Origin: an uncultured Alphaproteobacteria bacterium
Lineage (GTDB): Bacteria > Pseudomonadota > Alphaproteobacteria > UBA8366 > JADFVY01
Length of the DNA stretch: 40,658 bases
Assembly (NCBI GenBank): GCA_947259105.1
Contig: CAMYKU010000031.1
Location: 38,157 to 78,814, forward strand
Reading direction: 5' to 3'
Made by a program: the position numbers and the translations under genes
The notes under the pieces: generated by a model
The model's database searches: none
The model's input: only the letters and a program-made list of their open reading frames with translations
Told to the model about the DNA's origin: nothing
Part shown: positions 15,905-23,627 of the stretch, in pieces
Layout: every line of letters starts with the position of its first letter
Position numbering within the stretch: the first letter of the stretch is position 1

Positions 15905-17605
15905 ATGATGTTCAATAAATTGCAGTCCAACGACAAGAAAATGGAGGCGCTTGTCGAGGCCTACGGCGCATCGCTGGTCGGCAGGCTGCATGAAATGGAA
16001 ACGCTGGCCGGGCAATTGTCCGGCGGCGGGCCGTTCGAGGAAATCCGTCAATCGCTGGAAGAAATCCACAAGTTGGCGCACAAGATTGCCGGTACTGCAG
16101 CGATGTTCGGCTATCCCGGGGTCACCGATCATGCGGCGGCCATCGAGAGTAGTGCGCAGACTGTGATCGAGGCCAAGCGGCCGCTGACAGGCGAAGAGGC
16201 CGCCGCGATTGCGATTCAGATCGAGGCGCTGAAAAAGCTGGTCTCCGTCAAACCCGATCCCGAAAGTCCTCCCTACGCGCAGTCCGATGCCGCTGCCGCG
16301 AACGCCGAGGCGGCGGAGTTCGTCGTTCTGCTGGCCCCTCCGGAGGAGACGACCGAATTGCTCGCGCAGCAGATCGAAGAGTCCGGTTACAGGGTGCAGC
16401 AGGTGTCCGGCGATTTGGACGACGTCACTGGTGTTGGTCAGGCACGTGCGCGGGCAATCCTTTTGCATTCCGCCTTGCCCGATGCATTCAAGATATGCCG
16501 AAAGTTGAACGAGGTCTTCCGCCGGGAGTACCGGGCCAACGTTCCGATCATCTGCCTGTCCGATGCCGGCGATTTCGAGACGCATTTGCAGGCGGTTCGT
16601 TCCGGTGCGAAGGCGTTTGTCGCCGCGCCGCTGGACGCCCCCACAATCGTTCGGAAGATAGAGGAATTATCGCGTTTGGTGGCGTTTGCGCCGCACCGGG
16701 TCTTGATCGTCGAGGATGACGATATACTGGCGCCGCAGTGCATGACGGCCTTTGACGGCCCGGGTTATGCGGCCCGGGTCGTCAAGGAGCCGTCCGAGCT
16801 GCTGGACCGGCTGGAGACCTACGATACGGAACTCATCGTCATGGATCTCTCCGTGGCCGGCAACAGCGGGCTGGATCTGGCGAAGGTCGTATGGCAGCGC
16901 GACAATTTCCGCCATATTGCGATTCTGTTCCTGACCCCCGGGCCCGAATTCAACCTGCAAGTTGTGCAACTCGGCCTGTCGGATGAGTTCTTCCTTCCGC
17001 GACCGATAGATACCAATGCGATCCGGACGGCAGCCACGCGCTACCTGGCGGATTTGAGACACGGGCGCAGAGCGTCCAATTTCAACGATCTGTTCGACCA
17101 TCTCGATCTAATCGGCCAGTTGCAGTCGCCAATGGGCAGGTTCGGCGGCGCGACGGAAGATCGGCATTCCGCGCCGCCGGGTTCGGAGGCTGCGCCGGAA
17201 AGGCGCCTGAAGATGCTGGTGGTTGACGACGACAGGCATCTCGTCGATGCCATAGCGATCAAGCTGTCGGAACACGGAATCGAGGTACTGAAAGCGTTTT
17301 CCGGAGAGCAGGGGTTCAAGATCGCCTGGGAAGAACGCCCCGACTTTATCGTTAGCGATTACGCAATGCCGGATGGGACCGGCGAATACATGCTCAACCG
17401 CCTGAAAGAAGCGGACGACACCCGGGATATTCCGGTCATGGTGCTTACGGCTCATAAGGTCGAAGGACACAAGGACTACGCGCTGGAGCGTGACTTCATG
17501 GGCCGGCTGGGCGTCGTGTCTTTTCTTGCCAAACCGATCAGCCTCGACGCCCTCGTTGCCGAGATCGGACGCTTCGTTCCGTTGCCGTCCAAGGGTTCGC
17601 CGTGA
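15905..17605 (+). CDS. HPt - pseudo-receiver - receiver - receiver protein, copy 2
   Basis: This is a tandem paralogue of the preceding gene: 566 residues, same domain order, and key residues at the same positions (H59, H188 in the pseudo-receiver, D314, D485). Identity is highest in the middle receiver, roughly 70 percent by eye over FAPHRVLIVEDDD to the NFNDLFDHLD segment, and low in the linkers at about 120-137 and 390-425. The pseudo-receiver again lacks the acidic pair and lysine. Selection has kept both copies open and of equal length, so both are probably used. The 60-bp spacer contains an upstream motif GGGATCGCTATG like that before copy 1 (GGGATCGCCATG). No output domain is present. 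Confidence 0.88.
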   Translation: MMFNKLQSNDKKMEALVEAYGASLVGRLHEMETLAGQLSGGGPFEEIRQSLEEIHKLAHKIAGTAAMFGYPGVTDHAAAIESSAQTVIEAKRPLTGEEAAAIAIQIEALKKLVSVKPDPESPPYAQSDAAAANAEAAEFVVLLAPPEETTELLAQQIEESGYRVQQVSGDLDDVTGVGQARARAILLHSALPDAFKICRKLNEVFRREYRANVPIICLSDAGDFETHLQAVRSGAKAFVAAPLDAPTIVRKIEELSRLVAFAPHRVLIVEDDDILAPQCMTAFDGPGYAARVVKEPSELLDRLETYDTELIVMDLSVAGNSGLDLAKVVWQRDNFRHIAILFLTPGPEFNLQVVQLGLSDEFFLPRPIDTNAIRTAATRYLADLRHGRRASNFNDLFDHLDLIGQLQSPMGRFGGATEDRHSAPPGSEAAPERRLKMLVVDDDRHLVDAIAIKLSEHGIEVLKAFSGEQGFKIAWEERPDFIVSDYAMPDGTGEYMLNRLKEADDTRDIPVMVLTAHKVEGHKDYALERDFMGRLGVVSFLAKPISLDALVAEIGRFVPLPSKGSP

Positions 17606-17663
17606 TTGCAGGGCCCCGCGCGCAATCGGGGCGCAGAGGCCGGAGCGGCGCGTTCTCCCAACT

Positions 17664-17681
17664 GGGCGATTGCAATCGCCC
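17664..17681. repeat. 18-bp perfect palindrome
   Basis: GGGCGATTGCAATCGCCC lies between HPt-receiver copy 2 and argC. It may form a hairpin or serve as a regulator site; there is no T-run directly after it. Confidence 0.45.
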
Positions 17682-17705
17682 TGATTTCATGGCAAGGACA
17701 TCGCC

Positions 17706-17765
17706 ATGAAACTGTTCCGACGATCCAGGGAAGTTGGCCTGCCCATGGGGCGGGTGCCAAGCTGA
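17706..17765 (+). pseudogene. Possible start fragment of a third HPt-receiver copy
   Basis: A 19-codon frame opens with MKLFRRSREVG and stops at 17765. Its upstream sequence (GACATCGCCATG) matches the conserved bases before copy 1 (GGGATCGCCATG) and copy 2 (GGGATCGCTATG), and LFRRSRE resembles LFGKSQS of copy 1. The rest of the domain is absent. It may be a relic of a third tandem unit or a chance match; the evidence is short. Confidence 0.35.
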
Positions 17766-17789
17766 TTCCGGAAGGGATAGATGCCGCCG

Positions 17790-17823
17790 AAGGGCGTCCC
17801 GACGGGGTCGCCCTTTTGTTTTG
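17790..17823 (+). terminator. Rho-independent terminator before argC
   Basis: AAGGGCG and CGCCCTT form a 7-bp stem around a 12-base loop that contains further pairing CCC/GGG, followed by TTGTTTT. It should end transcription of the phosphorelay genes 26 bp before argC. Confidence 0.75.
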
Positions 17824-17848
17824 CGCAATTTTCGGATAGGAACGGATC

Positions 17849-18895
17849 ATGACGGATAAAGCGTTGAAGATCGGAATTCTGGGCGCCAGCGGCTACACGG
17901 GTGCGGAGCTGGTGCGCCTGCTGGTGCGCCATCCGGGCGCTGAGGTCACCCTGCTCACCGCCGACCGCCATGGCGGCAATCCGCTCGGTGACGTCTTCCC
18001 GCATCTGGCGCGGTTGGCGCTGCCGGATCTCGTTCGGATCGAGGATGCCGACTGGGATGCGCTGGATTTCGTCTTCTGCGCGCTGCCCCATGCGACCACC
18101 CAGCAGGTGATCGCCGGCCTTCCGGAAACGCTCAAGGTTTGCGATCTGTCCGCGGATTTCCGGCTGCGCGACATCGCGGTGTACGAACAATGGTACGGCG
18201 GCAGGCACCAGGCGCCCGAGCTCCAGAAGGAAGCGGTCTACGGATTGACCGAGATCTATCGGGATGCGATTGCCGATGCGCGGCTGGTGGCCAATCCGGG
18301 ATGCTACACCACCACCTCGGAATTGCCGCTGGTCCCGCTGCTCGCGGCGGGACTGATTTCGCCATCGGGTATCGTCATCGACGCCAAGTCCGGTGTCAGC
18401 GGCGCCGGCCGGTCCGAGAAACAGGCGAACCTGCATGCGGAGGTCAGCGAGGGCATTCAGGCCTACGGCATCGCCAGACACCGTCATGCCCCCGAGATCG
18501 AGCAGGAACTCACCGTTGCAGCCGGCCGGCCCGTGACGGTCACCTTCACGCCGCATCTGGTGCCGATGAACCGGGGGATCCTGGCGACGACCTACGTGAC
18601 GCTCGCAGGCGGTGCGGATGCGGAGGATCTGCGCGTCGCGCTCGCGGCGCAATACGACCCGGAGCCCTTCGTGCATGTGTTGCCCGCCGGGGTCGCTCCG
18701 GCCACGCGCGACGTGCGCGGCTCCAACCATTGCCTGATCGGGGTGTTCGCGGACCGGGTCCCGGGCCGGGCGATCCTGCTGTCGGTCACCGACAATCTGG
18801 TGAAGGGCGCGGCCGGCCAGGCGATCCAGAACATGAACGTCATGTGCGGCCTGCCGGAGACCATGGGGCTGGAGCAGGAAGCGCTGTTCCCGTGA
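17849..18895 (+). CDS. argC: N-acetyl-gamma-glutamyl-phosphate reductase
   Basis: The 348-residue enzyme catalyses the NADPH-dependent reduction of N-acetylglutamyl phosphate in arginine synthesis. It shows the nucleotide-binding GILGASGYTGAELVRLL at residues 8-24, catalytic C152 in ANPGCYTT, and HLVPMNRGILATTYV. Length is normal for the type 1 family. AGGAACGG precedes the ATG at 17849. Its stop overlaps the GTG start of the carbonic anhydrase gene. In many alphaproteobacteria argC follows rpsI; here the phosphorelay cluster intervenes. Confidence 0.96.
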   Translation: MTDKALKIGILGASGYTGAELVRLLVRHPGAEVTLLTADRHGGNPLGDVFPHLARLALPDLVRIEDADWDALDFVFCALPHATTQQVIAGLPETLKVCDLSADFRLRDIAVYEQWYGGRHQAPELQKEAVYGLTEIYRDAIADARLVANPGCYTTTSELPLVPLLAAGLISPSGIVIDAKSGVSGAGRSEKQANLHAEVSEGIQAYGIARHRHAPEIEQELTVAAGRPVTVTFTPHLVPMNRGILATTYVTLAGGADAEDLRVALAAQYDPEPFVHVLPAGVAPATRDVRGSNHCLIGVFADRVPGRAILLSVTDNLVKGAAGQAIQNMNVMCGLPETMGLEQEALFP

Positions 18896-19434
18896 CCGCG
18901 ACGGTCCTGCCCTTCCGCGGCGTGCTGCCCCGGATCGACCCGACGGCCTTCATCGCGCCGGGTTCCAACCTGATGGGCGATATCGAGATCGGGCCGGGCA
19001 GCAGCATCTGGCTGGGTTGCCAGTTGCGCGGCGACGTCAATGTCATCCGCATCGGCGGGAAGGTCAATCTCCAGGACGGCAGCGTGATCCATGTGTCCAG
19101 CAGGGGGCAGGGGACGCTGATCGGCGACCGCTGCACCATCGGCCATATGGTGCTGCTGCACGACTGCATCCTCGAGGCCGATAGCTTCGTTGGCATGAAT
19201 GCCTGCCTGATGGACGGCGCTGTGGTGGAAAGCTACGCCATGGTCGCCGCCGGCGCACTGGTCACGCCCGGCAAGCGGATTCCGTCGGGCGAGCTGTGGG
19301 GCGGCCGCCCGGCCCGCTTCATGCGCGAGCTGACCGGGACGGAGCGGACAGAGATCGACCGAATCGCGGGCCTCTATTTCGACCTGTCGCGGGAATACCT
19401 TGCCGACGGCATCGGCGCGCCGCCGCAAGTCTGA
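18892..19434 (+). CDS. Gamma-class carbonic anhydrase family protein
   Basis: The 180-residue protein is a left-handed beta-helix of hexapeptide repeats. The gamma-CA signature is present: LRGDVNVIRIGGKVNLQDG, then VIHVSS and TIGHMVLLHDC, which supply the three zinc histidines. The late GGRPARFMREL segment is typical of the YrdA/PaaY group. It may hydrate CO2, although many family members show weak or no activity. The GTG at 18892 overlaps the argC TGA (GTGA), so the pair is co-translated; the longer frame upstream lies inside argC and is not used. Confidence 0.9.
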   Translation: MTATVLPFRGVLPRIDPTAFIAPGSNLMGDIEIGPGSSIWLGCQLRGDVNVIRIGGKVNLQDGSVIHVSSRGQGTLIGDRCTIGHMVLLHDCILEADSFVGMNACLMDGAVVESYAMVAAGALVTPGKRIPSGELWGGRPARFMRELTGTERTEIDRIAGLYFDLSREYLADGIGAPPQV

Positions 19435-19437
19435 GGA

Positions 19438-19500
19438 TATTGTGCGGCGCCGGCTTTCGCCGGCAATTGGCATATGCGCCACCCCCTCCCAACCCTTCCC
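19438..19500. repeat. Dispersed intergenic repeat, copy A
   Basis: A GC-rich block beginning ATTGTGCGGCGCCGGC and ending in the CCCTCCCAACCC region matches, on the opposite strand, a block at 40490-40554. The shared order is a CGGCGCCGGCTT hairpin core, then GCCGGCAA, then a C-rich CCCAACCC stretch, with a few mismatches and small gaps. It overlaps the left arm of the 40-bp inverted repeat. Confidence 0.65.
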
Positions 19501-19578
19501 CGCCAGCGGGAGAGGGCCTTGTGTTTGCGGCGAACCGCCCCTCTCCCGCTGGCGGGGAAGGGTTGGGAGGGGGTGGCG
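19477..19578. repeat. Perfect 40-bp inverted repeat
   Basis: Arms at 19477-19516 and 19539-19578 are exact reverse complements, separated by 22 bp. The arms begin CGCCACCCCC and end GCGGGAGAGGG. The element lies between the convergent ends of the carbonic anhydrase and methyltransferase genes and could act as a two-way terminator or as a short mobile-type repeat. No coding frame is present. Confidence 0.9.
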
Positions 19579-19618
19579 AAACGAAGCTCGCCGGCCGTGC
19601 CGGCGTCCATATTCCGCC

Positions 19619-20224
19619 TCAGGGCTGAAGCCGAAACACCGCCCCGTAATGGTAGGGCGGCAGCTCTACCAGTTCATGCAGCTGGAACCCGGCGGGCTCG
19701 ACCACTGCGCGTGTGGCGTCCGGCGTCATCCGCATTTCGGACTTCGGTCCGCGTACCTGGCCCAGGACCGTGGTTTCCTCGCGAGGAAGCGCATGCCAGT
19801 TGACGATGGCGAACCGGCCACCTGGCTGCAGGCACGCCGCCGCCGCCTTCGCCAGTCCCGTCTGGTCCGGCACGCCGTGGAAGGTGTTGGCGATCAGCAC
19901 GTAATCGACGCGTTGCGGGAGCAGCCTGGCGGCTTCGCGCGCATCCGCTTCGAGCCAGCCCAGGACCGTCGCACCGGTCCGGTCGGCCTCTGCGCGCGCC
20001 GCCTCCAGCATCACAGGATCGAGGTCGAGGGCGAACACCCTGCCGCCGGTCAGGAGGGCGAGCGGCGCGGTGAACCAGCCGTCGCCGCAGCACAGGTCGA
20101 GTACGGTCATGTCCGGGGCGACGCCGAGGGCCTTCAGCACCGCTGCCGGGTCGGGCCACAGCGCCTGCCACCAGTCACGATCCGGCATTCCGGTCGCGGG
20201 GAAGATGTCGCCGGTCGCCGTCAC
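19619..20224 (-). CDS. Class I SAM-dependent methyltransferase
   Basis: The 201-residue product has the class I motif I LDLCCGDGWFTAPLA near residues 42-56, an acidic end of strand beta2 (VFALDLDP), and a later VDYVLIANTFHGV segment. Substrate-binding regions do not reveal a specific target. It begins 19 bp after the PHA synthase stop on the same strand, so the two are probably co-transcribed; a functional link is not evident. The protein is short, close to a bare methyltransferase domain. Confidence 0.85.
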   Translation of the reverse strand: MTATGDIFPATGMPDRDWWQALWPDPAAVLKALGVAPDMTVLDLCCGDGWFTAPLALLTGGRVFALDLDPVMLEAARAEADRTGATVLGWLEADAREAARLLPQRVDYVLIANTFHGVPDQTGLAKAAAACLQPGGRFAIVNWHALPREETTVLGQVRGPKSEMRMTPDATRAVVEPAGFQLHELVELPPYHYGAVFRLQP

Positions 20225-20243
20225 CCTCGTTCCGTCCTTCCGC

Positions 20244-22040
20244 TCAGCTTACCCGCACCTTGACGTAAGACCCCGGCGCGTCCTCGATCGGCTTGAGTTC
20301 GCCGTCGCCGGGCTTGCGCGAGTTCACCTTGGTGCGGCCGCGGCTGCTTACCCATTTGTTCCATTCCGGCCACCACGAGCCCGCGTGCTCGGTCGCGCCG
20401 GCCAGCCAGTCGTCGGGGGAGGCCGGGGATTCGGGATTGGTCCAGTACGAGTATTTCCCGGCCGCGGGCGGGTTCACGACGCCGGCGATGTGGCCGGACG
20501 CGGCCAGCGTGAAGGTGACCGGCCCGGCATAGAGGTTCGTTGCCGCGTAGGTCGACATCCACGGCGCGATGTGATCCTCGCGGGTCGACAGCAGGAAGGA
20601 TGGCGTCTTGATCCGGCGCAGGTCGATCGGCACGCCGCCGAGGGTGATTCCGCCCGGCTCCACCAGCTTGTTCTCGACATACATCTTGCGCAGATAGAAG
20701 CCGTGCATCGCCGCCGGCATGCGCGTCGAGTCCGAGTTCCAGTACAGCAGGTCGAAGGGGAAGGGGTCCTTGCCCAAGAGGTAGTTGTTGACGACGAACG
20801 ACCAGATCAGATCGTTGGCGCGCAGCATGTTGAATGTCGTCGCCATCTCCGAGCCCTCGAGGTAGCCGCGCTCCTCCATGCGCTCCTCCAGCGACTCCAG
20901 CTGCGCCTCGTCGATGAAGACGCCGAGTTCGCCCGGTTCGGTAAAATCGGTCAGGGTCACCAGATAGGTGGCGGTGGCGATCCGGTTGTCCTTCTTCGCC
21001 GCCATATACGCCAGCGTCGAGGCAAGCAGCGTGCCGCCCAGGCAGTAGCCGATGACATTCACCCGGCTTTCGCCGGTGGCCCGCTCGATCGCGTCGAGCG
21101 CCGCCAGCGGACCCTCGAACATGTAGTCTTCGAAGGTCTTCGCCGCGAGCCTTTCGTCCGGATTGACCCACGAGATGCAGAACACCGTGTGTCCCTGTTG
21201 CGTCGCCCAGCGGATGAAGGAGTTCTTCTCGCGCAGGTCCAGGATGTAATATTTGTTGATCCAGGGCGGGATGATCAGCAGCGGCCGCTTGTAGACCTTC
21301 TCGGTCAGCGGCTCGAACTGCAGCAGCTGCAGCAGCTCGTTCTGATAGACGACCTTGCCGGGCGAGGTTGCGATATTGCCGCCAACCTCGAACGCCTCGG
21401 TGTCGGTCATCTTGATTTTCAGGCGTCCCTGGCCGCGCTCCAGATCGTCCAGCAGATTCTGGAGGCCCTTGACCAGGTTTTCGCCCTTGCTGTCCAGCGT
21501 CTCGCGCAGCACCTCGGGGTTCGTCATCACGAAGTTCGACGGCGCCATCGCGTCGACGAACTGCCCGGTATAGAAATCGACCTTCTTGGCGGTCTGGTCG
21601 TCCAGCCCTTCCACTTCGCGCACCGTGTTCTGCATCCACCGCGCGGTCAGCAGGTAGGACTGCTTGATGAAGTCGAACAGCGTGTTCTCCTCCCAGGCCG
21701 CGTCCTTGAAGCGGCGGTCGTCGCGATCCGGGGTGACGGCCGGCTCCACCTCTTCGCCCATCAGACGCCTCGTGGCGTTCTGCCAGAGGGTCATATAGTC
21801 CTGCCACAGTTCCATCTGGGCCTGGACGATCTTGTGCGGATCCATCATGAGATGCTTCGTCATCTCGAGGAACGCGCCGCCGACGTTCATCGGGTCGGCA
21901 TGGCCGAGACCGCCGCCTTCGGCCTGACGCGCCAGGAAATCGCTGACCAGCGCCTGGCTGCGTTCGGCGATGTCCGCCATGGTCTGTGTGTAGTCTGTCG
22001 GGTCCGAGGGTGACTCGGAGGAACTGGTGGGGTCCGCCAT
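20244..22040 (-). CDS. phaC: Class I poly(R)-hydroxyalkanoate synthase
   Basis: The 598-residue enzyme polymerises (R)-hydroxyacyl-CoA into storage polyester. The lipase-like box is GYCLGG with nucleophile C333. Other family blocks are PPWINKYYILDLREKNSF, ISWVNPDER, ATREDHIAPW-type (here STREDHIAPW) and AASGHIAGVVNPP, which holds the catalytic histidine. Length fits class I; class III PhaC is much shorter. AAGGATAAAAGACCG precedes the start. No phaE, phaR or phasin gene is adjacent; only the small methyltransferase follows. Confidence 0.95.
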   Translation of the reverse strand: MADPTSSSESPSDPTDYTQTMADIAERSQALVSDFLARQAEGGGLGHADPMNVGGAFLEMTKHLMMDPHKIVQAQMELWQDYMTLWQNATRRLMGEEVEPAVTPDRDDRRFKDAAWEENTLFDFIKQSYLLTARWMQNTVREVEGLDDQTAKKVDFYTGQFVDAMAPSNFVMTNPEVLRETLDSKGENLVKGLQNLLDDLERGQGRLKIKMTDTEAFEVGGNIATSPGKVVYQNELLQLLQFEPLTEKVYKRPLLIIPPWINKYYILDLREKNSFIRWATQQGHTVFCISWVNPDERLAAKTFEDYMFEGPLAALDAIERATGESRVNVIGYCLGGTLLASTLAYMAAKKDNRIATATYLVTLTDFTEPGELGVFIDEAQLESLEERMEERGYLEGSEMATTFNMLRANDLIWSFVVNNYLLGKDPFPFDLLYWNSDSTRMPAAMHGFYLRKMYVENKLVEPGGITLGGVPIDLRRIKTPSFLLSTREDHIAPWMSTYAATNLYAGPVTFTLAASGHIAGVVNPPAAGKYSYWTNPESPASPDDWLAGATEHAGSWWPEWNKWVSSRGRTKVNSRKPGDGELKPIEDAPGSYVKVRVS

Positions 22041-22217
22041 CGGTCTTTTATCCTTGGTAATGAATGGTCAAACACCGTCGCACGGGGACCGGACGGCCCC
22101 CCGCGTGCCACGATACGCATTCCTCCCAGAAATCGCGCGAGGACATAGCACGGTTTTCGTGGGATATTCCAGCCCCGACATGCGATAATGTGTATCGATT
22201 TCGCAACGCCGCGCATC

Positions 22218-22823
22218 ATGGGACGATTTTTCCTGTACAGATTTTCGCTTGCCGCCACGCTCGCCGTTGCAGCGCTGATCCTGGTCGCCGGCTGCACCGA
22301 CTACGATGTGCCCGGCGCCGACAGGCCCTGGCCCAAGTTGAGCGATTTTCCGGAACGTCCCGACGAACAGCAGATGGAGGAGCGGCGGCGGCGCCTGATC
22401 GGCAAGTATGGCGACCCCGCGGCCGCCTTGCCGGAGCCCGAGGAGTTTCCGGACCGTCCGCCCGACGGCGCCCTCAAGGTCGCGGTGATCCAGTTCGACC
22501 GCGCCGGGCAGGACCTCGATGGCAATGCCGTGGACATCCTTGCGCAGGTCGCCGCCTACGCGCAGCAGTCCCGCGCATACGTCTGGCTGTTCGGATACGC
22601 GAGCCGCAAGGTCGAACTGGCGTCAGGAGGCAGTGCAAGGACGGCGTCGCAGGCGCTCTCGTCCGACCGGGTCAGGGCGGTCGCGCTGGCGTTGATCGAG
22701 GCCGGCGTTCCACCTGAAAGAATAGAATTGATTGCCCGCGGCGCGCGCGACCCCGTATACGTCGAGACGGCCGGGACCGGCGAAGCCGGCAATCGCCGGG
22801 TCGAGATCTACTTCACGAAATAG
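22218..22823 (+). CDS. OmpA-family lipoprotein
   Basis: The 201-residue product has a lipoprotein signal (MGRFFLYRF then ALILVAGC) with the lipidated cysteine at about residue 26. A Pro/Glu-rich linker leads to an OmpA-like peptidoglycan-binding domain from about residue 95: AVIQFDRAGQDLDGNAVDIL, WLFGYASRK, LSSDRVRAVALALIEAGV and GNRRVEIYF. It likely anchors the outer membrane to peptidoglycan. An ATG at 22188 would add ten residues and spoil the signal peptide, so 22218 is preferred, although neither has a clear ribosome site. Confidence 0.85.
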   Translation: MGRFFLYRFSLAATLAVAALILVAGCTDYDVPGADRPWPKLSDFPERPDEQQMEERRRRLIGKYGDPAAALPEPEEFPDRPPDGALKVAVIQFDRAGQDLDGNAVDILAQVAAYAQQSRAYVWLFGYASRKVELASGGSARTASQALSSDRVRAVALALIEAGVPPERIELIARGARDPVYVETAGTGEAGNRRVEIYFTK

Positions 22824-22855
22824 CCGCTACGGCGTTATCCACTTGCGTGGAATCG

Positions 22856-22934
22856 GCACCGGCCCGCCCCCCCACCCGGCCACCCAACGGTATCGTCAAG
22901 CTGTGGGTGGCCGGGTGGGGGAGCGGGCCGGTGC
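22856..22934. repeat. 31-bp near-perfect inverted repeat
   Basis: Arms at 22856-22886 and 22904-22934 are reverse complements with one mismatch and a 17-bp spacer; they begin GCACCGGCCCGC and end GGCCACCCA. The element lies between the convergent ends of the OmpA-like and HD-domain genes and may be a bidirectional terminator. Confidence 0.85.
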
Positions 22935-22953
22935 GAACACAGCGGATAAAGGG

Positions 22954-23538
22954 CTACGCCTCCAGCACGGCGTATCGCGCAAGGAAACGGCGTTTGGCTT
23001 CGGCCGGCGGCCATGGGGAGAGATAACTCTCGACCAGTGTCCGGGGGAGATCGGGCTCGCGGCCGAAGTAGCGCCGCGCCTCGGTATCGCCGAATCCGGC
23101 CAGCGCGGTCGCCTCGAAATGGGCCGCCGCGCGGTCGGCGCGCTTGATGGCTGTCTGCGGCGCTTTCGGCAGGGTCGCGGACAGCCCGAACCGGATACGG
23201 ATCGCGCGCGCGAGGCGGGCCTCGAGATCCCGGTATTCGATTCCGACAATCGCCTTGAACGGGGTGATCAGGTCGCCGATCACGTATTCGGGCGCATCGT
23301 GCAGCAGCGCGGCCAGCCGCCAGCGTCGGGCAAGGCCGCGGTGCCCGGCGATCGCCTCCACCAGCAGCGAGTGTTGCGCGACGCTGTAGGCCCAGTCGCC
23401 CGACGTCTGCCCGTTCCAGCGCGCGACCCGGGAGAGCCCGTGCGCGACATCCTCCATCTCGATATCGACCGGTGAGGGATCCAGCAGGTCGAGCCGCCGG
23501 CCGCTCAACATGCGCTGCCAAGCGCGGGGGGGTGTCAT
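22954..23538 (-). CDS. HD-domain hydrolase (YfbR-like)
   Basis: The 194-residue product has the HD-superfamily pattern: QHSLLVEAIAGH, then AALLHDAPEYVIGDLITPFK with the HD pair and the downstream Asp. This spacing resembles YfbR-type 5'-nucleotidases acting on deoxynucleoside monophosphates. The start at 23538 (MTPPRAWQRMLSGRRLDLL) is chosen on family resemblance; a much longer open frame upstream reads through the next gene and has no family features. The gene is convergent with the OmpA-like lipoprotein. Confidence 0.85.
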   Translation of the reverse strand: MTPPRAWQRMLSGRRLDLLDPSPVDIEMEDVAHGLSRVARWNGQTSGDWAYSVAQHSLLVEAIAGHRGLARRWRLAALLHDAPEYVIGDLITPFKAIVGIEYRDLEARLARAIRIRFGLSATLPKAPQTAIKRADRAAAHFEATALAGFGDTEARRYFGREPDLPRTLVESYLSPWPPAEAKRRFLARYAVLEA

Positions 23539-23627
23539 CGTCCTGCAATTCTCCGGGAATGATTCGGCCGCGACCAGTAATAGGCCGGCACGGCACCGCC
23601 GGCCAAGGGTGTTTTCCGCCGCCCGCG

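Noticed and set aside
19438..19578. Insertion sequence or MITE at the 40-bp inverted repeat
   Set aside because: There is no transposase and I saw no target-site duplication at its ends, so it is reported only as a repeat.
20070..22013. Open frame of 647 codons opposite phaC
   Set aside because: It is an antisense reading of the PHA synthase with no family features.
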